NCBI RefSeq assembly: GCF_000516985.1
Contig: NW_006917092.1
Location: 2,434,619-2,498,618 of the forward strand
DNA length: 64,000 bases
Reading direction: 5' to 3'
DNA from: Pestalotiopsis fici W106-1
Taxonomy: Eukaryota; Ascomycota; Sordariomycetes; Amphisphaeriales; Sporocadaceae
Made by a program: the position numbers and the translations under genes. This document shows positions 9,901 through 22,334 of this stretch, piece by piece; the stretch's first letter is position 1; every line of letters starts with the position of its first letter. The notes beneath the pieces were generated by a model, which was given only the letters and a program-made list of their open reading frames with translations, did not search any database and had not been told where the DNA came from.

Positions 9901-12900
9901 GTGCGTGCTCCCTCCCTCCCTCCCACTATTTGCGTAGCACAGAGAACTTACACATCCGCGCACGCGCACACATCTTATTATTATGATTACTATCCTCTGC
10001 TTACCTGAAGTTGCTATCCACGATAATCACCTGGTGGAACTCTATGCTGCTTGGCACCTCACTCAACCTTGCTGGTAAAATTTGCACCAATCAGCAAGGA
10101 CCAGGACAGCGGCAGCGCCTTGGGAACAAGTGATACGAGACCTCGGCCAGGACCTCGGGAGGCGCTTTTTGGTCGGATTTACCCTGACAAAGACACTATA
10201 AAGCGGGCCACGGCCAAATGACGTAAATTTCAGGACTATACTGTCCAATTAATCCGCGGGCCATCGTTGGCCTTGGGTTCCAATGAGAAGATACCAAATG
10301 GATATCCTCGACAGCACACCACTCGGTAAATTCGGTAAGTTGCGACACACCCCTGCGCCATGGGTAGGGGTAAAGTTGTATCCCACGCTCGCCAAGAACT
10401 CTTTCAAAGTGTGTACAATGGGTATACCACAGTCTAGAACAAGCCACGGAATACACACAGATATATTGCGGCGAGTCACGACCGGAACAAGCCAGCCATA
10501 CCGTACCCAGAGGCAGGTTGCCCGTACAGACACCATACACAAACAGCATGTGTCGAGGAATACCAAATGGAACCAATTCCCGCTCCACATGGCCTAATCT
10601 GCCTCTTGAGAATAGGTTTGCTAGCATGTCGGATGACAGCCGAGCCAAGAAATACCAAGCTTCCTATGTGATGCCAATCAGGTTGAACCATCTGTGTCGC
10701 TTCATGTCAGGCCATGTGCACTCTACCCAAATCCTCGGGTCGAACGAGGGATTAGCATTAGCCTACGCACTTTTCTCTACGTACACTGCTCTGTGTAGCC
10801 AGGAAACCCCAGTTGAAGCCCCAGACCCAGGATATCAGAATGGGAGGGGGGAGGAAACCACCAGGACTGATAGTCATCCCTCTGCACTTCCCTCTTCTGT
10901 ACACGGTCTCGAAAGACTGTAATAAGGGCGACGAGATCCTGAACCCTGAACTCTGATACTTAGTAGCACCATATCCCGGCCGAATGTCCAGATTACGAGG
11001 GCTGTAAATTGACCCTGCATTCTAGGTGCTTCTTGGCCAACACAAACCCCACACAACGACGACCACCACCACATCAAGCAAGAGACTGCGCTCCAGTGCA
11101 TCTCACAGTTCCATTTCCTCTAGGATGAAATGAAGTCTCGGACACATGGATACGGTAGGCCGCCAAAGTTGGCAGCCTTATTGCCATGGCCTAATGTCAA
11201 CACCCTCTCCCAACTTTGCCGATAGTCTTGTGCAAACCAAGATAGAGTGCCAAAACTGAGCTACAATGCCGGCAGCTACAATAGCTACCCCAATAAGCGA
11301 CGTCCCTCATCCTAATTGGACGCCTGCCGCCGATCACCTGAGCGCTTCCAATTATTATCCAGTGCTTTGCTTGGGGTTTGTGATTTTTGCCAAGCATAAG
11401 CGTTGTCTGGATAAAATCCTTCCCCCCCGCGACCTCTTACTAATAAGGCTGTGCCTCTTATATCAGACCACGCGCCGTGGAACTATGTGCGACCTTGGTC
11501 GCATCATTGTCACTCCACCGAGGTCGATAGCAGGAAAGGAATAAACCACGGCAATTGTTCTGTGACCGATGGGTATACTTTCTTTTTGCCATGTCACTTG
11601 ATGATGATGATCAACCTGTGTTCGTGGCAAAGTAAGCTGGAACAACAAGAAACAGGCACCAAAATCAAGACGTTGGAGAATAACCGGAAATCCGGGCCTT
11701 GGAACATCTGGGTGGCTTGCGATTCAGCGGGTCTTGTCATACCGATCGCACTCTCGCTCTCGCTCTGTTGGTGGGTGGGTGTGCTCTTTGCACTCTGTTC
11801 CTGTCCAGCCAGGTCCCTTCACAGAACCTCGGCAAGTCCTGCCACGCCCGACGAGTGAAGGACTGCGCGAGTTCCAAAAAGTCTGGAGCAAGATGCGACA
11901 AGATTGTGATGCTTGGAAAGGAAGGTCAAGGTGTGCCACATTTGGTGCCCTAAGTATTTCCCCGTTGTCGCTTCGAGCTTGACATACCACGGAACTGGGG
12001 ACTCGACAAAATGTTTTCGTACGAGTATCGGCCAAATCACAATATGAACACGTAGGTAGATTTGCATGCTCTGCAATCTGCATATTCTTGTGATCCTTGG
12101 CCTTCTATTACATTATTTTGATATTGCTTCTTCTACTAGTTGGAGAATCATCCACAGAGTCGATAACCACATTTCTGCATTCTGTCTCAATTATATGAAT
12201 TCTTCTGGTGACACAATCGTGCGGTCCGTGAGTTGCTGCAGATGGCCAAAGTGTCCTTCCCCTTACCGATTTTATACTCCAAAATGAAGAAGAAAGAGTT
12301 CGTTTGTCAACAACAGGGAATATAAAGGCCACAATGGCCGAGCGATCTCAAGGTATAGAAACAAGCTCTCGAGTGCAGTAGCCACCCAAGAGATCACTCA
12401 TGTTCCCTCCAAACTGGCGAGCGAATGAGTTTATGATGATGCCAGGGTGAGATATCCAACAAACCACCGAGGTTATCGACACTTGTCTGCCCTTTTATCC
12501 CTATGCTGCAGATGCTTCTCTTTTCTATTCCTCAAGATTCTCCTGTTTTTTAATACCTTTGGATTACTTCCACCGTGTCACCTCTTCCATGACCATCCAA
12601 GATGACCTAATGGTGTTGTCTTGGGCCAGATTAATCTACACAGCCCAACACAATGAGCCCAAGTAAAGCATTTTGCGTTTTGGGCACATAGTGATTCTCT
12701 ACAAGTGCCTCCTTTCCATAACTAGAATTGAGGCATTCTCGTTCTATTTGCGCTTGGAATAAAAATCTTCTTCGAGATCCTCATCGTGAAGTCTGGCTAC
12801 ATGAATGGCGGTCATGTGGACTTCTCTGAGCTTTCAGCGAGATGAGACTCATTTTCAGCGTATGCACATGCTCGTCAACTTGAGTAAGTAACAAATGACC

Positions 12901-13088
12901 GATCAAATGCATGGTAAGAGTCTCTGAGGCTTGGGGGAGAGGAAGCAAAAGCACTCAATGAATCTACGAGACGAATCGTATCAATGGTAAAAGGACTCGG
13001 CTTGATTTACAACACTAGAACTGATGGGATATGATGACTACTAGGAACATGACTATGTGTTTGATTTGGAAATCAAGTAGTGGCTATA
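6981..13088. other. 6.1-kb region without a recognisable protein gene
   Basis: Both strands contain only short open frames (up to about 178 codons) with no recognisable family, no coherent splice joins and no tRNA box signatures. The part next to 6980 should contain the ferric reductase promoter and leader. Around 9300-9410 the plus strand is CA-rich, like a fungal 5' leader, and is followed by an ATG at 9405 that opens a frame of only about 50 codons. C/T-rich tracts occur near 9470-9500. Non-coding transcripts or lineage-specific small genes are possible but unsupported. Confidence 0.5.
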
Positions 13089-16000
13089 TTAGTCTTCCTG
13101 GTATGAGATCTTTCTCATTTCACCTAGCCTATGCCTTGCAGCATTCAGGGCATTCTCGAGTTGCAAGATTTGGACCTGGAGAACGTGTTAGTGAACTAGT
13201 AAACGAACAAAAGGCCAAACGAGGCTCAAAGCACATACCTGTTGTTCCATCTCCCTGACCTTGAAGGTGTGCGAGTCAAGCTTGGCATAATCTTCTTGGT
13301 CTTCTTCTGAGCTGCGCTCCTTGATCAAGGCTTGCACCTGTCTCACGAGCGCTCTGCATGCAGCACCCACAGCCTTGCTGGCCTGCTCCAGGTTCTCCTG
13401 GCTCTTGCTCATGAAGCCTGCCTTTACACGACTGGCAGCCACGAGCTGGGCAGTAGAAGCAGCAACGTCGTTGGACGCAACAATCAGTTGCTCGGGAGTA
13501 CCACGGCCAGAAATGACAGCATCTGCCGTCTCAATAAGAGTGTTTGTAGACGAGGCAACAGCCTTTGCGGCCGAAATGAGACCCTCTGTCCACCTGTTGT
13601 TCTTCTTGTAAAAGGCTGTTCTGGAAGACGATCCACGTCCAGCTTGGACAATCTCACTTTGCGTGACCGTGGCTGCCTTGATTAGTCGAGTAATGGCATT
13701 GGTAATGGCCAATGCAGCATCCAGGATGGAGTCGTTGACCTTGAGCTCATAGGTCGTGTAACCGTCACGAGGCTTGTTCTTCAACTTGTTCAGACGTTCC
13801 GCTGCAGCAGCAATAGCATCAGCAGCCTTGCTCAGCTCAGCATCGACCAAATCGCCGATATCACCCTTGCTGTTGGCTAGACGTGCGACTGGTGCAAACT
13901 GCTCAACCAGCTTGTTCAGCTTTTGAAGGTCCATCTGGACATCATTGTTGCTGTTGATAACCACGTCCAACTTTTGCATATCATCCATACCCTCCAGGCG
14001 GAAGCTCTGAAGGCCGCGGAAGAACTTGACGGCTGACTGAGCAGCTTGTCGGGCACCATTCATAAGGGCGTCGCCCCTCTTCTCCTCCGGGGCCAGTCTC
14101 AAGATACCCTTGGTGTTGCTGCAGACATCAGCTGCCGAGCCGGCAAAGACGTTGATAGCCTTGATCAGATCCGAGTAAGCAGCATTGGGCCCATCGGCGA
14201 TAAAGTTATTGTATTGTGTCGCAAACTCCATGGCGCTAGCCGAGGCCTTCTCAATCTGTGACAGGACAAAGGCCGGGGAAGCATTCTGGTTACCTGCCTG
14301 CATGGAAGAGTCAAGCTCGTACAAAGCATCATCGACTCTAGCCACTCCGGCCTGCAGCACCGAGTCAATGATTTCCTTGATCTTGTCCAGATTGGCGTCA
14401 ATCAAATGCTTGAGCATCTCATCAGTGGTGTCATCATTGCCGCCCTGGTTCAGCTCGAGTTCGTTGAGCTTGAGCAAGGTCTCGTCCATACCAGCCTTGT
14501 AGACCTCAAGCTCCTCCTCCTTCTCGCGGAGAAGTGCCTCGAGATCCGAGCTTCCATTGGCAAGCTTGGCATGTGCTTCTTCAAGAGCACGCGACTTGGC
14601 TCGCAGGGCCTCCTCGAGATCTGACATCTCCCGGTTATACTTGGAGAGCATCACAGAGAGCTCATTACCCTTGCTGCGCTCCAAGTTGTCGGCACGGTCC
14701 ATGGCCATGCGCAATTCGCGCTTGAGCTTCTCGACTTCGTCCTTGTTGCTTCCCGATAGACGATCCTTGTCATGGAGAGCACGGTCTCTCTCGCGGATCA
14801 TATCTGCCAATTCCAAGTTCTTCGTCTTGATCTCGCGTTCTAGCTTCTCGCGCCGGTCGATGGCCTCCTGCGCAGATGCAGCCTTTAATTGCACAGTCTT
14901 GAACTTTTGCAGGAGATCCAGATGTTCATGGCGCAGCTGCGAGTACAGCTTTGCCAGTGCCTCATACTTTGTCCGCCAAGTGTTGACCTGTTCCTGGAGC
15001 GAGCGAATCTGGTCATCTCTGCTCGTGAGCTGCTGACCGAAGCTGCCCTGAATTTGCGCTAGCTCGCCCTCGAGAGCCTTGACTCTCTGGTCATATTGCT
15101 GAAGCATAAGTTGGTCTCTTTCGTACTGGGCACGCGCATTCAAGTTCTCCTGCTCCAGCTCTGCCAGGCGTCCTTGTGTCTGCCATTGAGCCTGCTGAGC
15201 CAACAAAGCTTCCTGCTCCCTTCGCTGCTGCTCAGCAAGCTGTCGTTGCTGTTCCTCAAAGTCCCTTTGTGCTTGCATCTGCGCTTGTTGCTGTGCGAGA
15301 AGGGCCTGCTGCTGTCTCTCTTGAAGCACTCGCTGCTGCTCTTCGTATTCGCGATTCTGGCGATCCAACTCGCCCTTCCAGAACTCGGCAATCTCGTCGG
15401 GTTCTTCGGTCTTGGGTGCTGGAAGGGGTGTCGACACCCGCTCAATCTCCTGCTTGGGTCTCGCAGGCAACTTGGAACTATCCTCATCTTCGGCGAGCAA
15501 GTTTGGCGGTTCTTGAGGCAGCTTCGGGATCGTGATCAGACTGGTCAGGTATCGAAGGTTTGAGCATTCGTAGTAGAACTTGACCAATCGGTAGTGCTGC
15601 GCATTGTATCGTTCTCGCAGCGGCTCGAGAGCCTCGACGTCGCCAGTAGTCGAGTGCATGGCGCGCAGCATGCTGGTGATGAACTTGTAGATACCATAAC
15701 TCTCCTGAACGAGTGGAACCAAAGCCGAAATTCTACATTCGTTGTTGCCCACATTGCGGAAGTGGGAAAAGATGAGCTTCTGGAATTGCTCAATCTTGTC
15801 TTGCAATGCCATCAGGTCGGTGATGGCTTCGTATCCCTCATTGGGGTCGTTGATAACTTTTAGACTGACATATTCCTCATATTCGAACGTTCCGTTGAAT
15901 TCGGGGTGCTGCTGGTGGAAGGACAGCTTGGCCAGGAGGAAGTAGACATATTCCCGAATCAGGGGGCCGTATCCTCGGACACCCTCGCCGTGCATACCTC

Positions 16001-16381
16001 TGTTCAGACTGTCGATCCAACCGCGGTTCGCCATGGCCTCTCGGAGAGTCACCGGGTGTCCTTCTTGCAGAACCTTGTGTACCGTAATCAGGGCCTTGAA
16101 GGTCTGCACCTCGTCGGCCAGGATGGGCTGTCTAGTCGTCGGGTATAATGCGTCAGTCCATTGTCTATTCCTAGCTTCTCTTTGGATCAAACATACACTT
16201 TCATGCCAGCCCAGAAGGACTGGGAGGACTTGTGGTCCCACGTGTAGACAATGCAACTGCGCACATGTTTTCGCTTCGGGGCCGTCTCGTCGTTGCTTGT
16301 CGCTTTCTTGATATTGATGGCCAGTTCGGCCTCGGACCTAGGGGAACCAGGAGTGTAAGCTGCCTGACGATTCTGTAACAT
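13089..16381 (-). CDS. sla2: SLA2/End4 endocytic adaptor (HIP1R family), three exons
   Basis: Exons 16381-16197, 16131-13239 and 13175-13089 join in frame to 1,054 residues. Sla2 links clathrin-coated endocytic sites to actin at the cell cortex. The ANTH domain (about 1-280) includes the basic patch KRKH, the WDHKSSQSFWAGMK segment and DEVQTFKALITVHKVLQEGHP. A Gln-rich coiled coil covers about 290-620. The C-terminal THATCH/I-LWEQ actin-binding domain covers about 800-1050 and ends in a short helix encoded by exon 3 (VQILQLENALNAARHRLGE). Intron 1 (16196-16132) restores MKVQPILADEVQ at the join. Intron 2 (13238-13176) has a perfect donor GTATGT and branch CACTAAC. Ignoring exon 3 would truncate the conserved tail. 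SLA2 is a standard flank marker of MAT loci in filamentous ascomycetes. Here it stands head to head with CIA30. Confidence 0.95.
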
Positions 16382-17613
16382 TTTGGCAGCAATGCGCCGT
16401 AGGTTTCATGCTCTCTGTTCACCAACTACTTTATTACAAGCACCGGGTGGGCTGTAAAAGTCAGGGCGGTTGTACGCACTTTGTATGATCAGTACGGTTG
16501 GAAGCCATGTTGGGCAGTCGTACGGCGTATGTTCGCTCGCATGCACAGGATGGATTCGCTCTTTCGTGTCACGGACAGACGTTGGTGTTTCGTGCGGTTA
16601 TTTGGCAGGAGATAGCAAGGAGAAGTTGATGTCGAGCTTGATTAGGGGAGCGCGGGCGGCCGACTCGGTAAAAGCCTCTTTTAGGGATGATGTCAATAAT
16701 AAGGCAGCAAGATAAGTGTGTCAATTCGGATCGGAACAGTAGCTACCTTATTACAGAGGTACCTAGGCAGCGAGGTTGGGCGATCGTCTAGTGATCAAAA
16801 GAGTGTTGACCAAGATGCTACAATTTCTTGGGTTTCAAGAATCGCTAGGCGCCAACACAAAGAGAGAGAAAAAAAGACAAGAAGTGCACAGCCAAGGCTA
16901 AAATGTTGGAGAGAGCAACGTCAGCCTTCTGCGCAATTAGTCGTGGGCAGCACGTCGGGATTCCAGGAAGAGCTGGATGAGCTTCATCTAGCGGTTCGAG
17001 GGGCTGCCCAAGATTGGCTGGTGGATCTATGGGGGGGTCTTGGGGTTGCGCTGCGGGTGAGACTGGGCGCGACACACTGACGCAGCCTGAGCAATGCCCG
17101 CAGGTAGGTCCCTGCTGCCAGCCTAATAAGTGCTTTAATCTCAGCTGTTCTAGCACCAAAGCACTCACTAAAGAGAAGGGGAACCTTCAAGATTGGAGAA
17201 CCGGATGGATCGGCGTTAAGCCAAGCGACCCAGCCAAAGAGGTGTACGTACCTACTCAAGGTGGGTACCAGAATTTCTCGAATTCAATGACGGAGCTCTA
17301 TCACTTTATCGCGAAGCTTTGCGCTAGTAGTGAGAGCTCATGTTTTGCGATCCAAAGCAGCGACGACGACTACTCCTTGTACGGCATTGACACAGCTCAT
17401 GATAACTACTCGACGAATTGATGCTTCGCAAGGCTGATGTAAAGTCCTGAGCGAGAGCCTCTTGGCTCGTCTCCTATTCTGAAAGAAGAAGCATCACATC
17501 TGCTGTCGCAATCGCCTACCAAGAAGCTACGACAAAAGCTCTCTTGTTGCATTCTCTAAACCCGCCAAACCATACATACGCCCATATTCAGAACAAACCC
17601 TCCTCCGCCCAAA
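16382..17613. other. Divergent intergenic region between SLA2 and CIA30
   Basis: About 1.2 kb that should hold the promoters of SLA2 (-) and CIA30 (+). Open frames here are short and unlike any family. In many relatives a MAT idiomorph sits beside SLA2, but no alpha-box or MAT HMG-box sequence is visible in this interval. Confidence 0.5.
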
Positions 17614-18414
17614 ATGCGCGCAACGCCGGCCCTCTACCACAAGGGCTTCTGGGGCCGCTCGCTCGACGAGTTCAAGCGCCTCAGCAAGATTGCCCTGACC
17701 TCCGAGGGCATCAAGGGCCCTCTGGGCCCCAAGCCGCTGCACTCGTTTGCCGAACCCGACTCCATTGGCGACACCAAGCTCATGTGCGACGTGGATATCG
17801 GCGGCTTCTCGCGCGCCTCTCTGGACTGGATCCCCGCCTCGCCCGCCGACGGCAGCCCGGCCCACGCCCGCTTCCACGGCAGCATATCCACCGCCCTGCC
17901 CCCCAACAAGCCCGATATACAGCGCTCCGGCTTCGCCGCCTGGCGGACGCGCGACCAGCCGCCCAACCTGTTTGGCAGGGCTGTCTGGGATATCGACATG
18001 TACACCTACCTGGCCATGCGCGTAAAATCAGACGGACGGTCGTACTTTGTCAATGTGCAGACCGAGTCCGTCGTCCCATCAGATCTGCACCAGCATAGGT
18101 TATTTACCAAGAGACCCGGAGAGTGGGAAACTGTGCTGATCAAGTGGAACGACTTTGTGCGCACAAATCATGGTTTTGTGGTTGAGCCTCAGACGGAGAT
18201 ATTGAGGCAAAAAGTCAAAAGTCTTGGAATCGGTTTAACCGACAGGGTACCAGGACCCTTTGAATTATGTATCGAGAGAATGTGGGCAACAAATAATATA
18301 CGCGAAGCCGACGGCCACGAGGAGCACTTGACGGAAGAAGCCCTGTCCAAAGAGGCGGCAAGGCAAGGAGGGCTAAAGAGCAAGAGCGGGAAGAGCGTCA
18401 AGTGGAGCGACTGA
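17614..18414 (+). CDS. cia30: Complex I intermediate-associated protein 30 (CIA30/NDUFAF1)
   Basis: A single-exon gene of 266 residues. CIA30 is a mitochondrial chaperone that binds an assembly intermediate of the membrane arm of respiratory complex I. The CIA30 domain spans about 38-235. It starts at LHSFAEPDSIGDTKLMCDVDIGG and includes GFAAWRTRDQ, the jelly-roll core DIDMYTYLAMRVKSDGRSYFVNVQTE, and WETVLIKWNDFV. The N-terminus is short with basic residues, as expected for mitochondrial import. The C-terminus is Lys/Ser-rich. The first half has strong GC3 bias relative to neighbours. Gene order SLA2-CIA30-APC5 matches the flank of the MAT locus in many Sordariomycetes. Confidence 0.93.
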   Translation: MRATPALYHKGFWGRSLDEFKRLSKIALTSEGIKGPLGPKPLHSFAEPDSIGDTKLMCDVDIGGFSRASLDWIPASPADGSPAHARFHGSISTALPPNKPDIQRSGFAAWRTRDQPPNLFGRAVWDIDMYTYLAMRVKSDGRSYFVNVQTESVVPSDLHQHRLFTKRPGEWETVLIKWNDFVRTNHGFVVEPQTEILRQKVKSLGIGLTDRVPGPFELCIERMWATNNIREADGHEEHLTEEALSKEAARQGGLKSKSGKSVKWSD

Positions 18415-18697
18415 AGTCAACAACGGGAGATTTGCAGTTGACATTTATCTACAGAAGAACCCATGGGGAAATCAATGTGTCGCATTTAGGGAGGATGAGG
18501 AAAAGCTCATAATTTGCTGCTACGAGCCAGTAGGTATTCGTATCTGTCATATTCCCTACCATATTAGCCCGCCAAAAACCAGGGGGCATGATAGCTCAAC
18601 CGAGAGCTTGTACAAACCCCAATGAACTACCAATGTACATAGTGGTAGAAAACCACTCAACCTCCAAGTCTAAGATTCTTTTCCCTTCGTGGCTTCG

Positions 18698-21150
18698 TCA
18701 TATCTTTGTCTGCGCAGCATCTCGCCTCAGGGCCAAGTATGCCGCCGCGTAATCATTTGCTAGAACATGCTCTCCGGCAACTCTCATGATGGTTGCTTTC
18801 TTGGCCATCATTTCGCACTGCTTCGTGATGTCCTGAACACTCGAGTAGTGATCGAATGCCTTTTGGATGGCTTCGACAGCCTTTGTCATGTATTCTCGTC
18901 GCTTGTTCGATTTTGGTGCCATTTTGCCTGCCATTCCCATGTTGGCATCCCCCAGAACCGAGTACAGTTTCGCCGTCATGGCCGAAATCTCGCACTCCAG
19001 GCTGCGTGGGAGGATGGCGGTCAGGAGTTGTATTGCAGGCTCGAAATCGCCAAGCGAGACTAGAATATTGCTGATCGCACCGATGGCTGGCCAGAGAAAT
19101 GGTATAAGCCGAGCACGCCAAGCTACATTTGCAGCTCGAACAGCAATGGTGAAGCCCTTCTGAGGTCGGCCGCATCTGTCGAGCAAGTCTGCTTTAATCA
19201 GCAATAGTCGTACTCGCAGGGCAATATCACTATTCTCATCTCGTAATTCAGAGATCAGTCTCTCAACCTTCTCAAAGGCCGCTCTGAGGTCTCCGCGTCT
19301 GGTGAGGCACTCAATGTGTAGACTCTCAATAACGAGGGCGAGATCAGGCTCGAGGTCTTCTTGCTTGTTCTGCAGAAGTTGTGATAGTAGATGTTCTGCA
19401 CCGTCGAGATTGTTGCGATGTAGATCCTGCCTTAATTTTATGATCCCTCGAAACTTGTGCCAATATTGGCTGGGCTTCCATGATCGCAGCGAGTTGGGGT
19501 CGAGGCTCTCTAGTCGTTCTAGAGCTTCGTCGTATCTGCCTCGAAACGCAAGCATGGAAGCTATGCGACTAGTGACCTTGAGCTCATCATCAAAGACAGA
19601 GTGTCTTGCGTGGCAACGAAGGAACACCTCACAGGTTGTTGTAGAAAGATAGGACACTCCTAACCGATCCCAAAGTGCTATGTTGAGGGACATTTGCGAG
19701 CCCATCATGCTCTTCATATTTCTCTCCACCAGAATTTGTGAGCTTCGCACCATGTGCTCGAGAGCTACTGCGATGCTGTCGCCATTGGCAAGGTTCATCT
19801 TGGCCTCGCTTACGAGAGCTGAACTCCAGAGCGTCCACATGCCCGTCTCCTTGGCCTTGGCACGGAGAAAGGCCAAGGACTCCTTGCCGTCACCTAGCAT
19901 ATTGTTCGAGTCGAGTTCGCGAGTCACCTCTGGGTGTGCTCTGCTGAAATGAAAGAGCCAATTCAAGGCAAAGTTGAGACACGTCATGTCCCGGTTTTCT
20001 CGAGCTGTTGACACAGTCTCCAGCATTGCAGCTATTGCTTCCTTGTAGCAGCCAAAGTCGGATTGGAGCACTGCCAGGTTCATCAGGGCGTACTGATAGA
20101 ATAATCGATCCCTGTGGTTCATGGTATAATCAAAGTATCTGTGCAGGCAGTCAAAAGATGTCGAGTAATCGCCAGCTCTCCAAGCATCGAGATAGCTAGA
20201 AGAAAGTCAGCCGGGGGCAGAAATGGGGCCTGGAGCAAGTGTGTACCTGAGATAGTGTGACAAGCTTGGGATCATGTAGCTGTCGTTCAACAAGTCATGG
20301 AACTGGTGTCGGATTTCTAGAGGTATCCTATTTCCATATTCTTTGTTGCATGTTAGAGGAGCGTCATAACCAGAATTCGTCAATGGAGATACTTACTCTG
20401 CATTTGCTCGATCTGAAACTCCAAGAGCTTTTCGATATCATCTGTACTGACAGGCAACGTTGAACTCGGGTCGTCCCTGAGCATGTCACCATATGCAACA
20501 TTGGCAATAGCTTCAAGGCCCGGGCCCCAGGTATGCTCGCCTTCAAGCAGCACGTTGTCGAAACTCAAGCGTTGAAATGATGGCGTCTTCTTGCGATAGT
20601 ACGCCGCCGTGGTCTGGCGGTACTTGACGAAATCCTTCCATAGCTGATACGCATGTTCGAAGCGCAGTCTGCTGAACTCGAGCTGCGTCCTCCGCACGAA
20701 AGCTCCAAAGGGTGAATTGCGAGACAGTACGATGGTTTCAGGGCTCGGTGGCTCGATTTCCATTTCTGCGTCCCGCCGTTGCTCCTCCTTTGTCTTGGCC
20801 AGAAGCTCACCACGGCGTTCAAAGAAGTCGTGCAGCGCATCAAGCGAGTTGATCTTCCATAACTTGTCGAGGAAGACGTACCAGAGACTCCGGCCGGGTA
20901 TGCCAGAGGCGGCGGCATGAGGACTCAGCACCTTTTCGAAATCTGCAATCGAGATGACGAGCCTGACGGTGCTCTCTGCCTTTGCCCAGCGGCTGGAGGT
21001 GTTGGCGGGGCGGGTGGTATCGGCGTCAATGAGATGCGATGTGACGAAGGAGAGCACATCGACCATGCCCGATATGGGGACGGCTTTTTCGACATAGAGC
21101 TCAATCAAGGCCAAGAGGCCAATCTTGGCCGGAGTGAGGAAACGCGACAT
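18698..21150 (-). CDS. apc5: Anaphase-promoting complex subunit 5 (APC5), three exons
   Basis: Exons 21150-20397, 20340-20247 and 20195-18698 join in frame to 781 residues ending in TGA. Apc5 is a TPR scaffold of the anaphase-promoting complex/cyclosome, the ubiquitin ligase that triggers anaphase. The N-terminus (MSRFLTPAKIGLLALIELY) is characteristic. The Apc5 TPR motif region follows exon 2 (NHRDRLFYQYALMNLAVLQSDFGCYKEAI, about 295-325), and TPR-like helices continue to the end (SLGDFEPAIQLLTAILPR, YMTKAVEAIQKAFDHYSS). Intron 1 (20396-20341, donor GTAAGT) and intron 2 (20246-20196, 51 nt) are short GT-AG introns that restore EQMQKYGNRIPLEIR and HYLSYLDAWRAGDY. The C-terminus converges with CIA30 (283-bp spacer). 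The gene belongs to the conserved MAT-flanking set. Confidence 0.93.
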
Positions 21151-21805
21151 GACTGCAGCTCTTCGTTATATAATTGACAACAGACGTTGGAGTTCGATTT
21201 CATGGCCATCCAGTCTTGCGTTTGGCACTTTGGTCCGTATGATACACACTTAGCGCGTGCGTACAAGACCTGACAAGGGACATAATTGGGCTCAATTTCT
21301 GAGCTCCATGGATGACCAGATGTTCACTTTTGGCAAGCAACTATCGAGCGGGTTGCCAACAATCCAGGTAACGACACAGGGCTATCCGCTAGATAATAAT
21401 TGTATCATTGACGAAATGTTTCGGTCACGAGCTGGGGAGGGAGGAAAGTGCATATGTTGGTGGTTGTCGTTCCCTTCCCGAGAGTCGCGTTTGGTCGCGT
21501 ATGGTAATTATGCAACAAACGGATTATAAAATGCTCTATATGCATAACGCATTTTCCGCCTTTCTTCATATCATACTCTATAGTATTCCAGGTGTACGGC
21601 CACATTTCTTGGCGTGGCGTAGCTGACCAACCATACGGCTATATTCGAGTAAAATCGGGCCCGATCGTTTTGCTTTTTTAGACTTTGAACCCTTCCCGCA
21701 CCCTCAAAATGGCTTCAAATCTGGATGCATTAAGTATAACGATAGAAACTATTGTTATTTATTGATCGGTAGTAAATTTAAGGCTTTCGGGGTTAATTTG
21801 ATGCT

Positions 21806-21821
21806 TTCGCAACGTTGCGAA
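21806..21821. repeat. Perfect 16-bp palindrome
   Basis: TTCGCAACGTTGCGAA is self-complementary over its whole length, and the flanks extend it by weak pairs. It borders the left side of the minisatellite block. Confidence 0.85.
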
Positions 21822-21897
21822 GGTGTGTTTTTCTGACCTGCTTTTACGCCACGTTTAGTCCTAAATTGTATTATTTCTTATCTTTCTTATCTATGGG

Positions 21898-22065
21898 AAC
21901 TGGCTGTAGAACTGGCTGTAGAACTGGCTGTAGAACTGGCTGTAGAACTGGCTGTAGAACTGGCTGTAGAACTGGCTGTAGAACTGGCTTGGGAACTGGC
22001 TTGGGAACTGGATTGGGAACTGGATTGGGAACTGGACTGGGAACTGGACTGGGAACTGGACTGGC
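21898..22065. repeat. 12-bp minisatellite, 14 units in ordered subtypes
   Basis: Fourteen head-to-tail 12-bp units, all beginning AACTGG. Seven copies of AACTGGCTGTAG come first, then two of AACTGGCTTGGG, two of AACTGGATTGGG and three of AACTGGACTGG(G/C). The subtypes are sorted along the array, as expected if the array grew by local duplication. Because 12 is a multiple of 3, one frame stays open and encodes Thr-Gly repeats. Confidence 0.95.
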
Positions 22066-22126
22066 ACCTGTTTTGTCAGCTGGCGGTTGGTTTTCTTTTT
22101 CTTTTTCTTTTTTCTTACAATTGACG

Positions 22127-22277
22127 ATCTTACTATTCCTTAATCTTGCTGTTCCTTACGATCTTGCTGTCCCTCACGATCTTGCTGTCCCTCACGATCT
22201 TGCTATTCCTTACGATTTTGCTGTCCCTCACGATCTTGCTATTCCTCACGATCTTGCTATTCCTCACGATCTTGCTG
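22127..22277. repeat. 18-bp tandem repeat, about eight copies
   Basis: Diverged copies of an 18-bp unit (TCTTGCTGTCCCTCACGA and variants with TATT or CCTTA) run head to tail. The array is pyrimidine-rich on the plus strand. The first copy is shortened by two bases. Confidence 0.9.
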
Positions 22278-22285
22278 TCGTCCCT

Positions 22286-22334
22286 TCCTTTTTTGCGTAA
22301 GCAAAAAGGGAACTAGCTGAGGTGTCAGCTAGTT
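22286..22334. repeat. Two adjacent inverted repeats (hairpins)
   Basis: The first hairpin has a TTTTTGC / GCAAAAA stem around a GTAA loop. The second is perfect: AACTAGCTGA (22311-22320), loop GGTG, TCAGCTAGTT (22325-22334). Together they close the right end of the repeat-rich block. They could be the decayed terminus of a DNA transposon, a replication or recombination scar, or a transcription terminator; no transposase frame is present. Confidence 0.75.

Noticed and set aside
21815..22300. Open frame of 161 codons over the repeat block
   Set aside because: The protein is only translated repeats (Thr-Gly and Ala-Val-Pro-His units); the frame is open because one unit is 12 bp and the other 18 bp.
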